64,000 nucleotides of DNA. Origin: Aureimonas psammosilenae. GTDB lineage: Bacteria; Pseudomonadota; Alphaproteobacteria; Rhizobiales; Rhizobiaceae. Of the stretch, positions 1-8,647 are shown one piece after another. Made by a program: the position numbers and the translations under genes. The stretch spans positions 248,001-312,000 of the forward strand of contig NZ_WEZG01000004.1 of the NCBI RefSeq assembly GCF_009176975.1. The letters run 5' to 3'. Every line of letters begins with the position of its first letter. The stretch's first letter is position 1. The notes beneath the pieces are model-generated. The model worked only from the letters and a program-made list of their open reading frames with translations. It made no database searches and was not told where the DNA came from.

Positions 1-1
1 C

Positions 2-682
2 CTTCTCGGACGCTATCCCCGCGAGCTCTCCGGCGGCCAGCGCCAGCGCGTCGCGATGGGCCGCGCCATCGTCCGTGACCCGCAGGTGTTTCTGTTCGAC
101 GAGCCGCTTTCGAACCTTGACGCCAAGCTGCGCGTCCAGATGCGCGCTGAAATTAAGGCACTGCACCAGAGGCTGGGGACGACAACGATCTACGTCACGC
201 ACGATCAGGTCGAGGCGATGACGATGGCCGACAAGATCGTCGTCCTGCGCGGCGGTCGTATCGAGCAGGCCGGCCGACCCCTCGACCTCTACGACCGCCC
301 GGCCAATCCGTTCGTTGCGAGCTTCATTGGCTCGCCCTCGATGAACTTCCTGTCAGGCAGCGTCGAAGGCGCTGCCTTTCTGACCGACGCCGGCGAGTGT
401 CTGCCGGTGCCACCCGGCTGCGCAAGTGCCGCGTTGTACGGCGTCCGGCCCGAGCATGTGGCGATCGACCCCACCGGTCCGATCGCGGCCGAGGTCCTGC
501 TCGTCGAACCGACGGGCTCGGAGACGCAGGTGACGTTCCGCGCGACAGGCGACGCCGCGCGGTCCGAGATCGTCGGTCTCTTCCGCGAACGAACCGATCT
601 CGTTCCGGGTGCAAGGGTCCGTCTCCGGCCCGATCCCGCGAACGCCCATCTTTTCGGTGCCGACGGCTCGCGTCTGAACTGA
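2..682 (+). CDS. Sugar ABC transporter ATP-binding protein (UgpC/MalK type), 5' end missing
   Basis: ATPase subunit of a CUT1-type carbohydrate importer, acting at the cytoplasmic face of the inner membrane. The window opens inside the gene: the frame is open from base 2, and the first visible residues run into the ABC signature [14 protein letters not shown]. Walker B ([11 protein letters not shown]) and the switch His (VTHDQVEA) follow, then the C-terminal regulatory OB-like domain typical of MalK/UgpC (GVRPEHV motif). The Walker A half and the start lie outside. It is followed after about 20 bp by a sugar-acid dehydratase gene, so the imported substrate is probably a sugar, sugar acid or polyol. 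The family is clear; the substrate cannot be read from the sequence. Confidence 0.93.
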   Translation, partial: LLGRYPRELSGGQRQRVAMGRAIVRDPQVFLFDEPLSNLDAKLRVQMRAEIKALHQRLGTTTIYVTHDQVEAMTMADKIVVLRGGRIEQAGRPLDLYDRPANPFVASFIGSPSMNFLSGSVEGAAFLTDAGECLPVPPGCASAALYGVRPEHVAIDPTGPIAAEVLLVEPTGSETQVTFRATGDAARSEIVGLFRERTDLVPGARVRLRPDPANAHLFGADGSRLN

Positions 683-704
683 GCGGCTTCACCCGACCCT
701 TCCA

Positions 705-2243
705 TTGGATCGTCCCTTGTCAAAGCCCGTCCTCCTTCTGCGGCCCCTCGACCCGATCGGCATTGCGCTCGGCGATCTCGAACGTGGGGATGCAACCGGC
801 ATCGCGGGGCTTCTCGCCACGACGGCCATTCCCAAGGGCCACAAGATCGCACTTCGTGCGATCCGCGAGGGTGAGGCGGTGACGAAATTCGGTACCGTCA
901 TCGGCACGGCCTCGGCGGACATCGCTGCCGGTGCCCACGTTCACACCCAGAACGTCGCCTTCCGCGCCTCCGCCGCGAGCCGCAATCTCCAGGCGGTCGG
1001 ACGCCTCGCTCGTGTGCGCTCCGAGATCCGCTCCGCTTCGACGTTCGAGGGTTATCGTCGGGCGGATGGGCGCGTCGGCACACGCAACGTCCTCCTGGTC
1101 ATGGCGACGGTGAACTGCTCGGCGACCGTGGCCAAGCGCATCGCCGCGGTCTTCAAGGAGCGGGTCGATCTTACGGCCACCCCGTCCGTCGACGACGTGA
1201 TTGCGCTGACGCATCAGCATGGCTGCAGCTTTCAGGCCGCTGGCCCCGGTATGGATATCCTGCGCCGGACGCTCGCCGGTTACGCGACGCATCCGAACGT
1301 TGCCGGCGTCCTCGTTGTTGGCCTCGGCTGCGAGGACAATCAAGTCGACGGCTTCCTCGCCACCGCCGGCCTTTTGCCGACACCGCTCCTGCGGACCCTC
1401 GTGATCCAGGAGAACGGCGGCAGTCTGGCGACCATCGAGGCCGGCGTCGCAGCCTTGCGCGATATGCTCCCGCTCGCGGCCGCTGCGGCACGAACGACGA
1501 TGCCGGCGAGCTATCTGACGCTTGCTCTCCAATGTGGCGGGTCCGATGCGTTCTCTGCCATCTCCGCCAATCCGGCGCTCGGCGTCGCCGCCGATCTCCT
1601 GGTTGCAGAGGGCGGCACCGCCATCCTCTCGGAAACCCCCGAAATCTACGGTGCCGAGCAGCTTCTCCTCGATCGTGCCGCGACGCCTGAGATCGGCGAA
1701 AAGCTCATCGGTCTCCTCGAATGGTGGGAGCGGAGCGCGGCCGAGGATGCAGGCAGCCTCGACAACAATCCATCGCCTGGCAACAAGGCGGGCGGCATCA
1801 CCACGATCCTCGAAAAGTCGCTGGGCGCGGTCGCCAAGAGCGGGTCGAGCCCTCTGGTCGGCGTCTACGCCTATGCGGAGAGGATCCGGACACCCGGCCT
1901 CGTCTTCATGGATTCGCCGGGCTACGACCCGGTCTCGGCCACCGGCCAGATCGCGGCAGGCGCCAATGTCGTCTGCTTCACCACAGGGCGCGGCTCTTGC
2001 TTCGGCTCTGCTCCCGTGCCCTCGCTGAAGCTTGCCACCAATTCCGCGCTTGCCCGCCGGATGCCGGACGACATCGACGTCGACTGCGGCACCATCGTCG
2101 AGGGCATCGCGACCCATGACGAGGTCGGCCATCGGATCTTCGAGGAGATCCTTGCGGCGGCATCGGGCAGGCCGACCAAGAGCGAGGCGCTCGGCTACGG
2201 CGAAGCGGAGTTCATCCCCTGGGCGATGGGGCTCATCTATTGA
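705..2243 (+). CDS. UxaA/GarD-family dehydratase (altronate or galactarate dehydratase-like)
   Basis: Full-length member (512 aa) of the altronate/galactarate dehydratase family, which removes water from a sugar acid to give a 2-keto-3-deoxy acid. An N-terminal SAF-like domain (about residues 1-95) is followed by the UxaA catalytic region. Recognisable motifs are THQHGC, VGLGCEDNQ, NPSPGNKAGGITT, FTTGRGSCFG and DCGTIVEG. The start is TTG at 705; no ATG fits upstream, and a second TTG at 717 is also possible. It sits between a sugar importer ATPase and a dehydrogenase. Substrate specificity within the family is not predictable from these motifs. Confidence 0.85.
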   Translation: MDRPLSKPVLLLRPLDPIGIALGDLERGDATGIAGLLATTAIPKGHKIALRAIREGEAVTKFGTVIGTASADIAAGAHVHTQNVAFRASAASRNLQAVGRLARVRSEIRSASTFEGYRRADGRVGTRNVLLVMATVNCSATVAKRIAAVFKERVDLTATPSVDDVIALTHQHGCSFQAAGPGMDILRRTLAGYATHPNVAGVLVVGLGCEDNQVDGFLATAGLLPTPLLRTLVIQENGGSLATIEAGVAALRDMLPLAAAAARTTMPASYLTLALQCGGSDAFSAISANPALGVAADLLVAEGGTAILSETPEIYGAEQLLLDRAATPEIGEKLIGLLEWWERSAAEDAGSLDNNPSPGNKAGGITTILEKSLGAVAKSGSSPLVGVYAYAERIRTPGLVFMDSPGYDPVSATGQIAAGANVVCFTTGRGSCFGSAPVPSLKLATNSALARRMPDDIDVDCGTIVEGIATHDEVGHRIFEEILAAASGRPTKSEALGYGEAEFIPWAMGLIY

Positions 2244-2254
2244 GGACGACTGAC

Positions 2255-3304
2255 ATGCGTTACGCACCTTCCGAGCTCAGAGCCTTCGCGGCCGCCCTTC
2301 TGGCCGCCGCCGGCCTCGACGGTGACAAGCCGGCCATCGTCGCCGAACGGCTCGTCGCCGCCGACGGGATGGGTCACACGACCCACGGCCTCGCTCAGCT
2401 CGGCGACTATCTCGAGGAGATCGAGGCCGGGCGCATGGCCAAGACCGGCGAACCCGCCATCCTCTCCGACCGGGGTGCGGTCGCGGTCTGGGACGCCCGG
2501 CGGTTGCCGGGGGTCTGGGTGACTGCGCTCGCAGTGACAACGGCGGTTGAGCGGGCGCGCATTTACGGCTCGGCGTCTATCGCCATCCGGCGCAGCCATC
2601 ACATCGCCTGCCTTGCCGCCTTCCTGCCTATCGCGACCGACGCCGGCATGATGGTGCTTCTGTCGAGCAGCGATCCCTCCGATGCGCATGTCGCGCCCTT
2701 CGGCGGCACGAAGGCGGTCTTCACGCCGGACCCGATCGCCATCGGTATCCCGACGAGCGGCGACGCCATCCTGATCGATACCTCCGCCTCCATCACGACG
2801 GCTGGCCTCAGCGCGCGGCTGCGCGGCGAAGGCGGCCGCTTCCCCGGCCTCTGGGCGCAGGACGCCGCGGGGCGGCCAAGCGACGATCCCGCCGTTCTCA
2901 TCGCCGACCCCAAGGGCACGCTTCTGCCGACGGGCGGAGCCGACCATGGCCACAAGGGTTACGGCCTCGCTCTCATGGTAGAGGCTCTGACCCAGGGACT
3001 CTCCGGCTACGGACGGGCGGACGGCGAGAGCGAATGGGGGGCTTCGGTCTTTGTGGAGGTCTTCGATCCCGAAGCCTTCGCCGGCCGAGCGGCCTTCCTG
3101 CGCCAAACAGATTTCGTGGCCGAAGCCTGCCGCGCCAATCCCCCGATCGACCCCGCACGGCCCGTCCGGCTGCCAGGCGCCAAGGCGCTGTCCGGCCTCC
3201 AGCGGGCCGAAACCGAGGGGCTGACGCTTCATCCGGGCATCCTCTCCGGTCTCGAGCCCTTCGCCAATGCCCTTGGCGTCGCGATGCCGGACGTCCGAAC
3301 CTAG
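2255..3304 (+). CDS. Ldh_2 family NAD(P)-dependent oxidoreductase (malate/L-lactate/diketogulonate reductase type)
   Basis: About 349 aa, related to the malate/L-lactate dehydrogenase family that includes YlbC and YiaK (2,3-diketo-L-gulonate reductase). Family motifs are MGHTTHGLAQ near residue 40, a catalytic-region His in RRSHHIACLA, and GHKGYGLALMVEAL in the nucleotide-binding half. I chose ATG 2255, which has an AGGA ribosome site, over an in-frame TTG at 2240. The gene starts 11 bp after the dehydratase stop, so the two are probably co-transcribed and act on one sugar-acid pathway. The exact substrate is unknown. Confidence 0.83.
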   Translation: MRYAPSELRAFAAALLAAAGLDGDKPAIVAERLVAADGMGHTTHGLAQLGDYLEEIEAGRMAKTGEPAILSDRGAVAVWDARRLPGVWVTALAVTTAVERARIYGSASIAIRRSHHIACLAAFLPIATDAGMMVLLSSSDPSDAHVAPFGGTKAVFTPDPIAIGIPTSGDAILIDTSASITTAGLSARLRGEGGRFPGLWAQDAAGRPSDDPAVLIADPKGTLLPTGGADHGHKGYGLALMVEALTQGLSGYGRADGESEWGASVFVEVFDPEAFAGRAAFLRQTDFVAEACRANPPIDPARPVRLPGAKALSGLQRAETEGLTLHPGILSGLEPFANALGVAMPDVRT

Positions 3305-3338
3305 ACGCCCCCTTGTTCTTGATCGACGGAACCGTCCG

Positions 3339-4841
3339 ATGACCCTGTCTCCAGACACGAACCGCTTCCACGACATCGCTGGCCGGCTGACCCTGCCGTC
3401 CAATGCCTTCATCGACGGCGCCTATGTCCCCGCGCGTTCCGGCAGGGTCTTCGAGACGCTGAATCCCGCGACATCGGCGGTGCTCGGCACGGTGGCGCAT
3501 GGCGATGCCGCCGATGTCGACCTCGCGGTCGCGGCCGCGCGTCGCAGCTTTAAAGAAGGTGCATGGTCGCGCTGCGCCCCGGAACACCGCAAGGACGTGC
3601 TCCTGAGACTCGCCCAGCTCGTGCGCGATCACGCCGAGGAGCTCGCAGTGCTCGAAAGCATCGACAGCGGCAAGACGATCACCGACTGCCTGGCGGAGAT
3701 CGGCGAGCATGTGCCGACCTTCTTCCAATGGTACGGCGAGCTTGCCGACAAGAGCTTCGGCAAGGTCGCGCCGACCGGCGAGGACGCGCTCGCGCTGATC
3801 CTCAAGGAGCCCGCCGGTGTCGTCGGCCTCGTCCTGCCCTGGAATTTTCCGCTGCTGATGGCCGCCTGGAAGCTCGCGCCGGCTTTGGCAAGCGGCTGCT
3901 CGACGGTGGTCAAGCCCGCCGAACAGACCCCGCTCTCGTCACTGCGCCTCGCGGAACTCGCGATGGAGGCTGGTCTGCCCGCCGGCGTTCTGAACGTCGT
4001 GCCGGGCTTCGGCGAGACGGCGGGACAGGCCATCGGCCGCCACATGGACATCGACGTCGTCTCTTTCACCGGATCGACGGAGGTCGGCGCGCTGTTCCTT
4101 CGCTACGCCAGCGAAAGCAATCTGAAGCCTGTCGGGCTAGAGATGGGCGGCAAGAGCCCGCTAGTGATTCTCGACGACGCCGTGATCGACGACCATCTCG
4201 TCACGAACGCGGTCAACGCTGCCTGCTGGAATGGAGGACAGAACTGCTCCGCCAACATGCGCCAGATCGTCCATGCCAGCTTGAAAGACGAGTTCCTCCA
4301 GGCCGTCGTCGAAAAGGTCGCGACTTTCAAGGTCGGCGATCCCCTCGATCCCGAGACGCAGATGGGATCAATGGTGACGGACGAGCACCTGCGGCGCGTT
4401 TCCCGTTATGTCGAGACCGGCAAGAGCGAGGGGGCGCGCGTCGCCTATGCCGATGAGAAGGTGCGCCCGGACGGCTTTTTTCTTAATCCGACTGTCTTCG
4501 ATGGCGTTACGCGCAACATGACGATCGCGCGCGAGGAGATCTTCGGTCCCGTGCTCGGCGTTATCGACGTCGCGGACAACGCCGAAGCCCTCGATGTCGC
4601 GCTCGACACCCCCTACGGACTCCACGCCAGCGTCTTTACGCGAGATATGGACAAAGCCATGCATTTCGCCCGGCGCCTTCCCTGTGGCACCGTCTCGATC
4701 AACTGTTTCAGCGAGGGCGATGTGAAGACACCCTTCGGCGGCTACAAACAGTCGGGCTCGCTGGCGCGTGACAACGGCGTCGAAGCCATGGACCAGTATG
4801 TTCAGACGAAGACGGTCTGGGTTTACCTGCGCCCGATGTAG
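3339..4841 (+). CDS. NAD(P)-dependent aldehyde dehydrogenase
   Basis: 500 aa, the normal size for an ALDH-superfamily enzyme oxidising an aldehyde to its acid. The catalytic Cys is about residue 303 (GGQNCSANMR) and the general-base Glu about 268 (LEMGGKSP). The cofactor-loop motif FTGSTEVG is near 243-250, with VLPWNFPLL near 165 and EEIFGPVLG near the C-terminus. ATG 3339 follows the upstream gene by 34 bp; a start further upstream would overlap that gene. It is closest in feel to the aminoaldehyde and semialdehyde group (PuuC-like). As last gene of the cluster it may oxidise a semialdehyde from the sugar-acid route; that is inference. Confidence 0.9.
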   Translation: MTLSPDTNRFHDIAGRLTLPSNAFIDGAYVPARSGRVFETLNPATSAVLGTVAHGDAADVDLAVAAARRSFKEGAWSRCAPEHRKDVLLRLAQLVRDHAEELAVLESIDSGKTITDCLAEIGEHVPTFFQWYGELADKSFGKVAPTGEDALALILKEPAGVVGLVLPWNFPLLMAAWKLAPALASGCSTVVKPAEQTPLSSLRLAELAMEAGLPAGVLNVVPGFGETAGQAIGRHMDIDVVSFTGSTEVGALFLRYASESNLKPVGLEMGGKSPLVILDDAVIDDHLVTNAVNAACWNGGQNCSANMRQIVHASLKDEFLQAVVEKVATFKVGDPLDPETQMGSMVTDEHLRRVSRYVETGKSEGARVAYADEKVRPDGFFLNPTVFDGVTRNMTIAREEIFGPVLGVIDVADNAEALDVALDTPYGLHASVFTRDMDKAMHFARRLPCGTVSINCFSEGDVKTPFGGYKQSGSLARDNGVEAMDQYVQTKTVWVYLRPM

Positions 4842-5142
4842 GGCGACCTTTCCCACCGATCGGACGGTGCGATACACAGGTTGTCAGGCCGGCAAGCGTG
4901 TTCCACAAAGCGATGGTCGGAGCCATCAAACGCGACTTGAGCTACGGGCGTAGAGGAGTGATCTGGGCGTTCAGTTCCGGTATTTAATGCATCGGATTGA
5001 CGCACCAAGAATCTTGCTTGAAAGCTCTTGTTCGCCCGACGTTTCCGTGAAGTGCCGGCACACCGAGCGTCTCTGACCGGTAGTGAACCCATTCAGCTAC
5101 GGCGCTTCGAGGAACAGGTGGTTCGCAGTCAGACTAGGTTAT
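4842..5142. other. Intergenic stretch with no recognisable gene
   Basis: About 300 bp between the aldehyde dehydrogenase stop and the 3' end of tRNA-Arg. Short open frames exist on both strands, but none has a ribosome site or a recognisable domain. The base composition is slightly more A+T-rich than the neighbours. I searched by eye for a duplicate of the tRNA 3' end that would mark an integration site and saw none. Confidence 0.5.
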
Positions 5143-5219
5143 TGGCGCACCCGACAGGATTCGAACCTGTGACCTCTGCCTTCGGAGGGCAGCACTCTAT
5201 CCAGCTGAGCTACGGGTGC
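5143..5219 (-). tRNA. tRNA-Arg (anticodon CCG)
   Basis: On the minus strand a 77-nt cloverleaf begins GCACCCG and ends CGGGTGCGCCA, so the CCA end is encoded. The acceptor stem GCACCCG/CGGGTGC pairs fully. The D arm reads GCTCAGCTGGATAGAGT, the anticodon arm CTGCC-CTCCGAA-GGCAG presents CCG (reads CGG, Arg), and the T arm contains GGTTCGAATCC. It lies downstream of minE on the same strand, separated by a strong hairpin, so it probably has its own promoter. Confidence 0.96.
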
Positions 5220-5238
5220 TCCGGCTTTCTCGAAACGA

Positions 5239-5275
5239 GAAAGGGCGGCGACCGGGTTTCGGTTGCCGCCCTTTC
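5239..5275 (-). terminator. Hairpin terminator downstream of minE
   Basis: A 15-bp nearly perfect stem (GAAAGGGCGGC... pairing with ...GCCGCCCTTTC, one G-T pair) with a 7-nt loop lies between the minE stop and the tRNA-Arg gene. T-rich bases follow on the minus strand but not as a clean run, so it may act as terminator and as a boundary for tRNA processing. Confidence 0.7.
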
Positions 5276-5358
5276 CTAGCCCATCGCTCCCGTCCCGGCA
5301 AGGCGCGAATGCGATCGGGAAACCATTCCACGCTCAGGCGAAGGCTCGTTCGCCGGAG

Positions 5359-5374
5359 CGTTTCACGTGAAACG
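5359..5374. other. parS-like ParB-binding palindrome, site 1
   Basis: CGTTTCACGTGAAACG is a perfect 16-bp palindrome matching the bacterial parS consensus TGTTTCACGTGAAACA at 14 of 16 bases; the two changed bases are the symmetric outermost pair. It lies 3 bp beyond the minE stop codon, in non-coding DNA. It is one of four such sites in the window. Confidence 0.8.
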
Positions 5375-5377
5375 CGG

Positions 5378-5662
5378 CTAGCGCACCAGGGCGAGCGCCG
5401 GACGGGCCGCCGACAGCGGCATCTCGATGTCCACTTCCAGCGTCGAGACCACGTCGCCGCGATCCATCTTGACGCGGACCTTGTCGCGCTCGATGGCCAC
5501 GTGCTTGGCGATCACCGCGATGATCTCTTCGCGCAGGACGCCGACGAGGTCGGCCTGGCCGATCTCTGCCCGCTCGTGCTGGAGCAGCACCTGCAGGCGC
5601 TCACGCGCCGCCGGCGCGCTGGAAAGCGAGGAACGCTTCTGGAAAAGGGAGAAAAGACTCAT
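5378..5662 (-). CDS. minE: Cell division topological specificity factor MinE
   Basis: 94-aa MinE that displaces MinC from MinD at mid-cell and drives Min oscillation at the inner membrane. The N-terminal amphipathic segment ([10 protein letters not shown]) is the membrane-binding part. The anti-MinCD helix region ([14 protein letters not shown]) covers about residues 19-32, and the C-terminal dimerisation domain with [11 protein letters not shown] and [11 protein letters not shown] follows. The start overlaps the minD stop as ATGA, indicating translational coupling. Length and order minC-minD-minE are normal. A parS-like palindrome lies just after the stop. Confidence 0.97.
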   Translation of the reverse strand: MSLFSLFQKRSSLSSAPAARERLQVLLQHERAEIGQADLVGVLREEIIAVIAKHVAIERDKVRVKMDRGDVVSTLEVDIEMPLSAARPALALVR

Positions 5663-6474
5663 GCCGCCCTCCGACCGAAGAAGCGCCCGAACAGGCTCTT
5701 GCGATCGCCGGGAACCGTCATCGCGACCGTCTCGCCGCAGAGGCGGCGGGCGGCGTCGCGATAGGCACGGGCCGGCGCGCTGGTGTTGTCGGACATGGTG
5801 ACCGGCGTGCCGAGGTTGGAAGCGCGCAGCACTTCCATGGATTCCGGCACGATGCCGAGAAGCGGGATCGACAGGATCTCCAGAACGTCGTCCACCTTCA
5901 GCATGTCGCCGCGCTCGGCGCGCATCGCGTCGTAGCGCGTCAGGAGAAGGTGCTTCTCGATGCGCTCGCCGCGCTCGGCCCGCGCCGTCTTGGCATCGAG
6001 AAGGCCGATGATGCGGTCGCTATCGCGCACCGAGGAGACTTCCGGATTGGTCACCACCACCGCGATGTCGGCATGGCGCATGGCCAGCGTCGCGCCGCGC
6101 TCGATGCCGGCGGGGCTGTCGCACACCACCCAGTCGAAGCGCTCGTGCAGTTCCTGCATCAGGACGCCGACGCCTTCGATCGTCAGGTTGTCCTTGTCGC
6201 GGGTCTGCGAAGCCGGCAGGAGGTGCAGCGTTTCGATGCGCTTGTCGCGGATCAGCGCCTGGGCGAGCTTGGCGTCGCCCTGAACGACGTTGATGAGATC
6301 GTAGACGACGCGGCGCTCGGCGCCCATCACGAGGTCGAGATTGCGCAGGCCGACGTCGAAGTCCACGACGCAGACATTCTGTCCGGTTTCGGCGATCGCC
6401 GCACCCAGAGCCGCCGTCGTCGTCGTCTTGCCCACGCCTCCTTTGCCGGACGTCACAACCACTACTTTCGCCAT
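5659..6474 (-). CDS. minD: Septum site-determining ATPase MinD
   Basis: 271-aa deviant Walker-A ATPase that recruits MinC to the membrane and oscillates with MinE. The P-loop is [12 protein letters not shown] at about residues 9-20; [13 protein letters not shown] and [12 protein letters not shown] follow. The protein ends with an amphipathic membrane-targeting helix ([10 protein letters not shown]), as expected for MinD. It lies 40 bp after minC and overlaps minE by 4 bases, forming a three-gene operon. No unusual features. Confidence 0.98.
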   Translation of the reverse strand: MAKVVVVTSGKGGVGKTTTTAALGAAIAETGQNVCVVDFDVGLRNLDLVMGAERRVVYDLINVVQGDAKLAQALIRDKRIETLHLLPASQTRDKDNLTIEGVGVLMQELHERFDWVVCDSPAGIERGATLAMRHADIAVVVTNPEVSSVRDSDRIIGLLDAKTARAERGERIEKHLLLTRYDAMRAERGDMLKVDDVLEILSIPLLGIVPESMEVLRASNLGTPVTMSDNTSAPARAYRDAARRLCGETVAMTVPGDRKSLFGRFFGRRAA

Positions 6475-6514
6475 CTCGTCGCTTCCTTCTTGAATTTCGT
6501 TGCCGGGTTGGGAT

Positions 6515-7330
6515 TCAGGACAGGGGCTGGGTCTTCAGCATTTCGCCGTCGAGCCAGGCCTGCATGGGCCTTCCGCGCAAGGCCGGCTCGATGTCCTCGG
6601 CGGTCTTGTAGAGACCGTCGATGGCGATGAGTTCGGCTTCGAGCTTCTGGCAGAAGATGCGCGCCTTCGGATTGCCGGCGGACCCTGCGAGCGCGCGGCC
6701 GCGAAGAGCGCCGTAGATATGGACGGAGCCGCCGGCAATGACCTCGGCTCCGGAAGAGACCGAGCCGAGCACGGTCACGTCGCCTTCGGTGAAGACGATC
6801 TGCTGGCCCGATCGCACCGTCGTCTCGATGATGAGCGAGGGCTGCGAAGGGGGCGCGGAATAGATCACCGGCTGCACGGGCGCCAGTTCGGGCGCCGGGG
6901 GGGTCGGCGCGTCGGCGGCGCTCTCAGACGGCGCCGCGTCGCTGGACGACTCCGCCGCCGCCGCCGCGGGAGCGGCCGGCTTTTCGGGCGGCTGGGGGAA
7001 ATCCTCCACCGAGCGCCCGCCCTGCATCAAGGGCGGCATGCCGGGGCCGACCTGGCTCGGGTAAAGGCCTTCGAGGCCCATGATGCGAACGTTGCGTTCC
7101 CCCAGCGCCGCGATGAGGTTCGACACGTCCTCGCGGGTCACTTCGAGGCCGGAGAAATCCAGAACGATCGGACGGTTCAGAAAGAAGCCGGTGGACCGGC
7201 GCGCCAGATCGTCGAGGCTCAAAAGCCAGTCGGCCAAGGGCAGTTCCGGCGAAAGCACGAGCGCCAGGAAGGAACGGCCACGAAGGCGGACGGGCTTTGG
7301 CGTGGAAGGGCGGTCTGTCATCATGGGCAT
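6515..7330 (-). CDS. minC: Septum site-determining protein MinC
   Basis: 271-aa inhibitor of FtsZ polymerisation, working with MinD. The N-terminal FtsZ-interacting domain (RGRSFLALVLSPELPL, about 15-110) is joined by a Pro/Ala-rich linker (about 125-170) to the C-terminal beta-helix domain (SLIIETTVRSGQQI..., ending NPKARIFCQKLEAELIAIDG). Clustered starts at 7330, 7324 and 7321 are all possible. First gene of minCDE. The long low-complexity linker is compatible with known MinC variation. Confidence 0.96.
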   Translation of the reverse strand: MPMMTDRPSTPKPVRLRGRSFLALVLSPELPLADWLLSLDDLARRSTGFFLNRPIVLDFSGLEVTREDVSNLIAALGERNVRIMGLEGLYPSQVGPGMPPLMQGGRSVEDFPQPPEKPAAPAAAAAESSSDAAPSESAADAPTPPAPELAPVQPVIYSAPPSQPSLIIETTVRSGQQIVFTEGDVTVLGSVSSGAEVIAGGSVHIYGALRGRALAGSAGNPKARIFCQKLEAELIAIDGLYKTAEDIEPALRGRPMQAWLDGEMLKTQPLS

Positions 7331-7482
7331 CCGGGCCGACGGGGTTCCGCCGGTTAACGAAGCCTTAAGCTAGTCGCCGGAACTGACCGGGGCCTTGCGT
7401 CCCAACGTTCGAGCCTTGGAACGCGCCCGGCCCGACACCATTCTTTTGTTCTGTACCCAACGTTCCCGAAGAAAGGTCCGCG

Positions 7483-7824
7483 ATGCTGAAGACATCGATC
7501 GCCGCGCTTTGCCTCACCGCGCTTTGCGCTTCCCCCGCCTTCTCGGCCGAGCCGATCCTCGGCAAATGGCGCTCGCCGGGCGGGCGCATCGTGGAGGTCA
7601 CCGATTGCGGCGGCAAGTTCTGCGCCACCGTCCTGACCGGCCAGCACAAGGGTAAAAGCGTCGGCACGATGAGCGGCGCGGGCGGCGACTACCGGGGCAC
7701 CGTCATCGATCCGCGCGACGACAAGAGCTACAGCGGCACGGCGCGTGTGGAAGGCGCTCGGCTCGTGATGGAAGGCTGCGCTTTGAAGATCTTCTGCAAG
7801 AAGCAGAGCTGGACGCGCGCTTGA
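7483..7824 (+). CDS. Exported DUF2147 family protein
   Basis: 113 aa with a cleavable signal peptide (LKTSIAALCLTALCASPAFSA, cleavage after about residue 22). The mature part is a small beta-rich DUF2147 domain (ILGKWRSPGGRIVEV near its start) with four Cys that could form disulfides (DCGGKFC, GCALKIFC). A GAAAGG ribosome site precedes ATG 7483. It is divergent from minC and faces the superoxide dismutase gene. Function of DUF2147 is not established; a periplasmic location is inferred. Confidence 0.85.
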   Translation: MLKTSIAALCLTALCASPAFSAEPILGKWRSPGGRIVEVTDCGGKFCATVLTGQHKGKSVGTMSGAGGDYRGTVIDPRDDKSYSGTARVEGARLVMEGCALKIFCKKQSWTRA

Positions 7825-7832
7825 CGGGACAA

Positions 7833-7854
7833 GGGGCGCCGCGAACGGCGCCCC
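7833..7854. terminator. Hairpin between convergent genes
   Basis: GGGGCGCCG-CGAA-CGGCGCCCC is a perfect 9-bp stem with a tetraloop, placed between the stops of the DUF2147 gene (+) and the superoxide dismutase gene (-). There is no T run on either side, so it could be a shared weak terminator or an mRNA-end stabiliser. Confidence 0.55.
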
Positions 7855-7861
7855 GCAGGGC

Positions 7862-8542
7862 TCAAGCCTTCAACTGTTCGCCGACGAAGCGCCAGTTGAC
7901 GAGCTTGTCCAGCACCGCTTCCACGTGGGCCGGACGGCGGTTCTCGTAGTCGAGATAATAGGCGTGCTCCCAGACGTCGATGCCGACGAGCGGCACCTTG
8001 CCTTCCGCCGGCGGGTTACCGGCATCCTGCAAGGACAGGACCTCCAGCTTGCCCTGCCCATCGGCCGCCAGCCACACCCAGCCGGTGCCGAACACCTTGT
8101 CGGCCCCCGCCAGCATCGCCTTCTTCAACCCGTCCATGCCGCCGAAATCGCGGGTGACGGCTTCCTGCAGCCGGCCCTCCGGCGCGGCCGGCCCTCCGGC
8201 GAACTGGTTCCAGTAGAAGACGTGGTTCCAGGCCTGCCCCGCCTGGTTGAAGATCGCGGTATCGTTCTTCTTGGCGGACTCCACCACCACCTGATCCAGC
8301 GTCATCTCGCGATAAGGCGAGTTTTCGGTCAACTGGTTCAGCTTGTCGAAATAGGCCTTGTGGTGCTTGCCGTAATGCAGCGCCACGGTGCGGGCCGAGA
8401 TGGTGGGGGCAAGCGCGTCCTCGGCATAGGGAAGCTTCGGCTGCTCGAAGCTTTTGGGTGTTTGTGCACTGGCGGGCCGCACGAGGCCGGCGGCGGCCAC
8501 GGCCCCGCCTGCCGCCAGAAGGGTCCTGCGGTCGATCGGCAT
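7862..8542 (-). CDS. Tat-exported Fe/Mn superoxide dismutase
   Basis: 226-aa Fe/Mn superoxide dismutase. The C-terminal signature DVWEHAYYLDYENRR carries metal ligands, with further ligand regions in ALHYGKHHKAYFDKL and AWNHVFYWNQ. Unlike the usual cytosolic SodB it begins with a twin-arginine signal (DRRTLLAAGGAVAAAGL, cleavage near SAQ at 25-27), so it should act in the periplasm. About 20 residues longer than cytosolic forms for that reason. Metal preference cannot be settled by eye. Confidence 0.93.
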   Translation of the reverse strand: MPIDRRTLLAAGGAVAAAGLVRPASAQTPKSFEQPKLPYAEDALAPTISARTVALHYGKHHKAYFDKLNQLTENSPYREMTLDQVVVESAKKNDTAIFNQAGQAWNHVFYWNQFAGGPAAPEGRLQEAVTRDFGGMDGLKKAMLAGADKVFGTGWVWLAADGQGKLEVLSLQDAGNPPAEGKVPLVGIDVWEHAYYLDYENRRPAHVEAVLDKLVNWRFVGEQLKA

Positions 8543-8647
8543 GAATGTCTCTCCCGTTGCTTGGTCAGTCCGGGAATTAGAAAGCCCGCCGCTTGGGGAA
8601 GCGGCAGGCTGGTAGCCGAGGCCTGAACTTGTCGTGATGGGCGGGCT

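Noticed and set aside
4842-5142. Integration site or genomic island boundary at the 3' end of tRNA-Arg.
   Set aside because: No integrase gene and no duplicate of the tRNA 3' end were found in the window.
7921-7932. CCACGTGG inside the superoxide dismutase gene as a parS core.
   Set aside because: Only the central six bases match; the flanks do not, and it is coding sequence.
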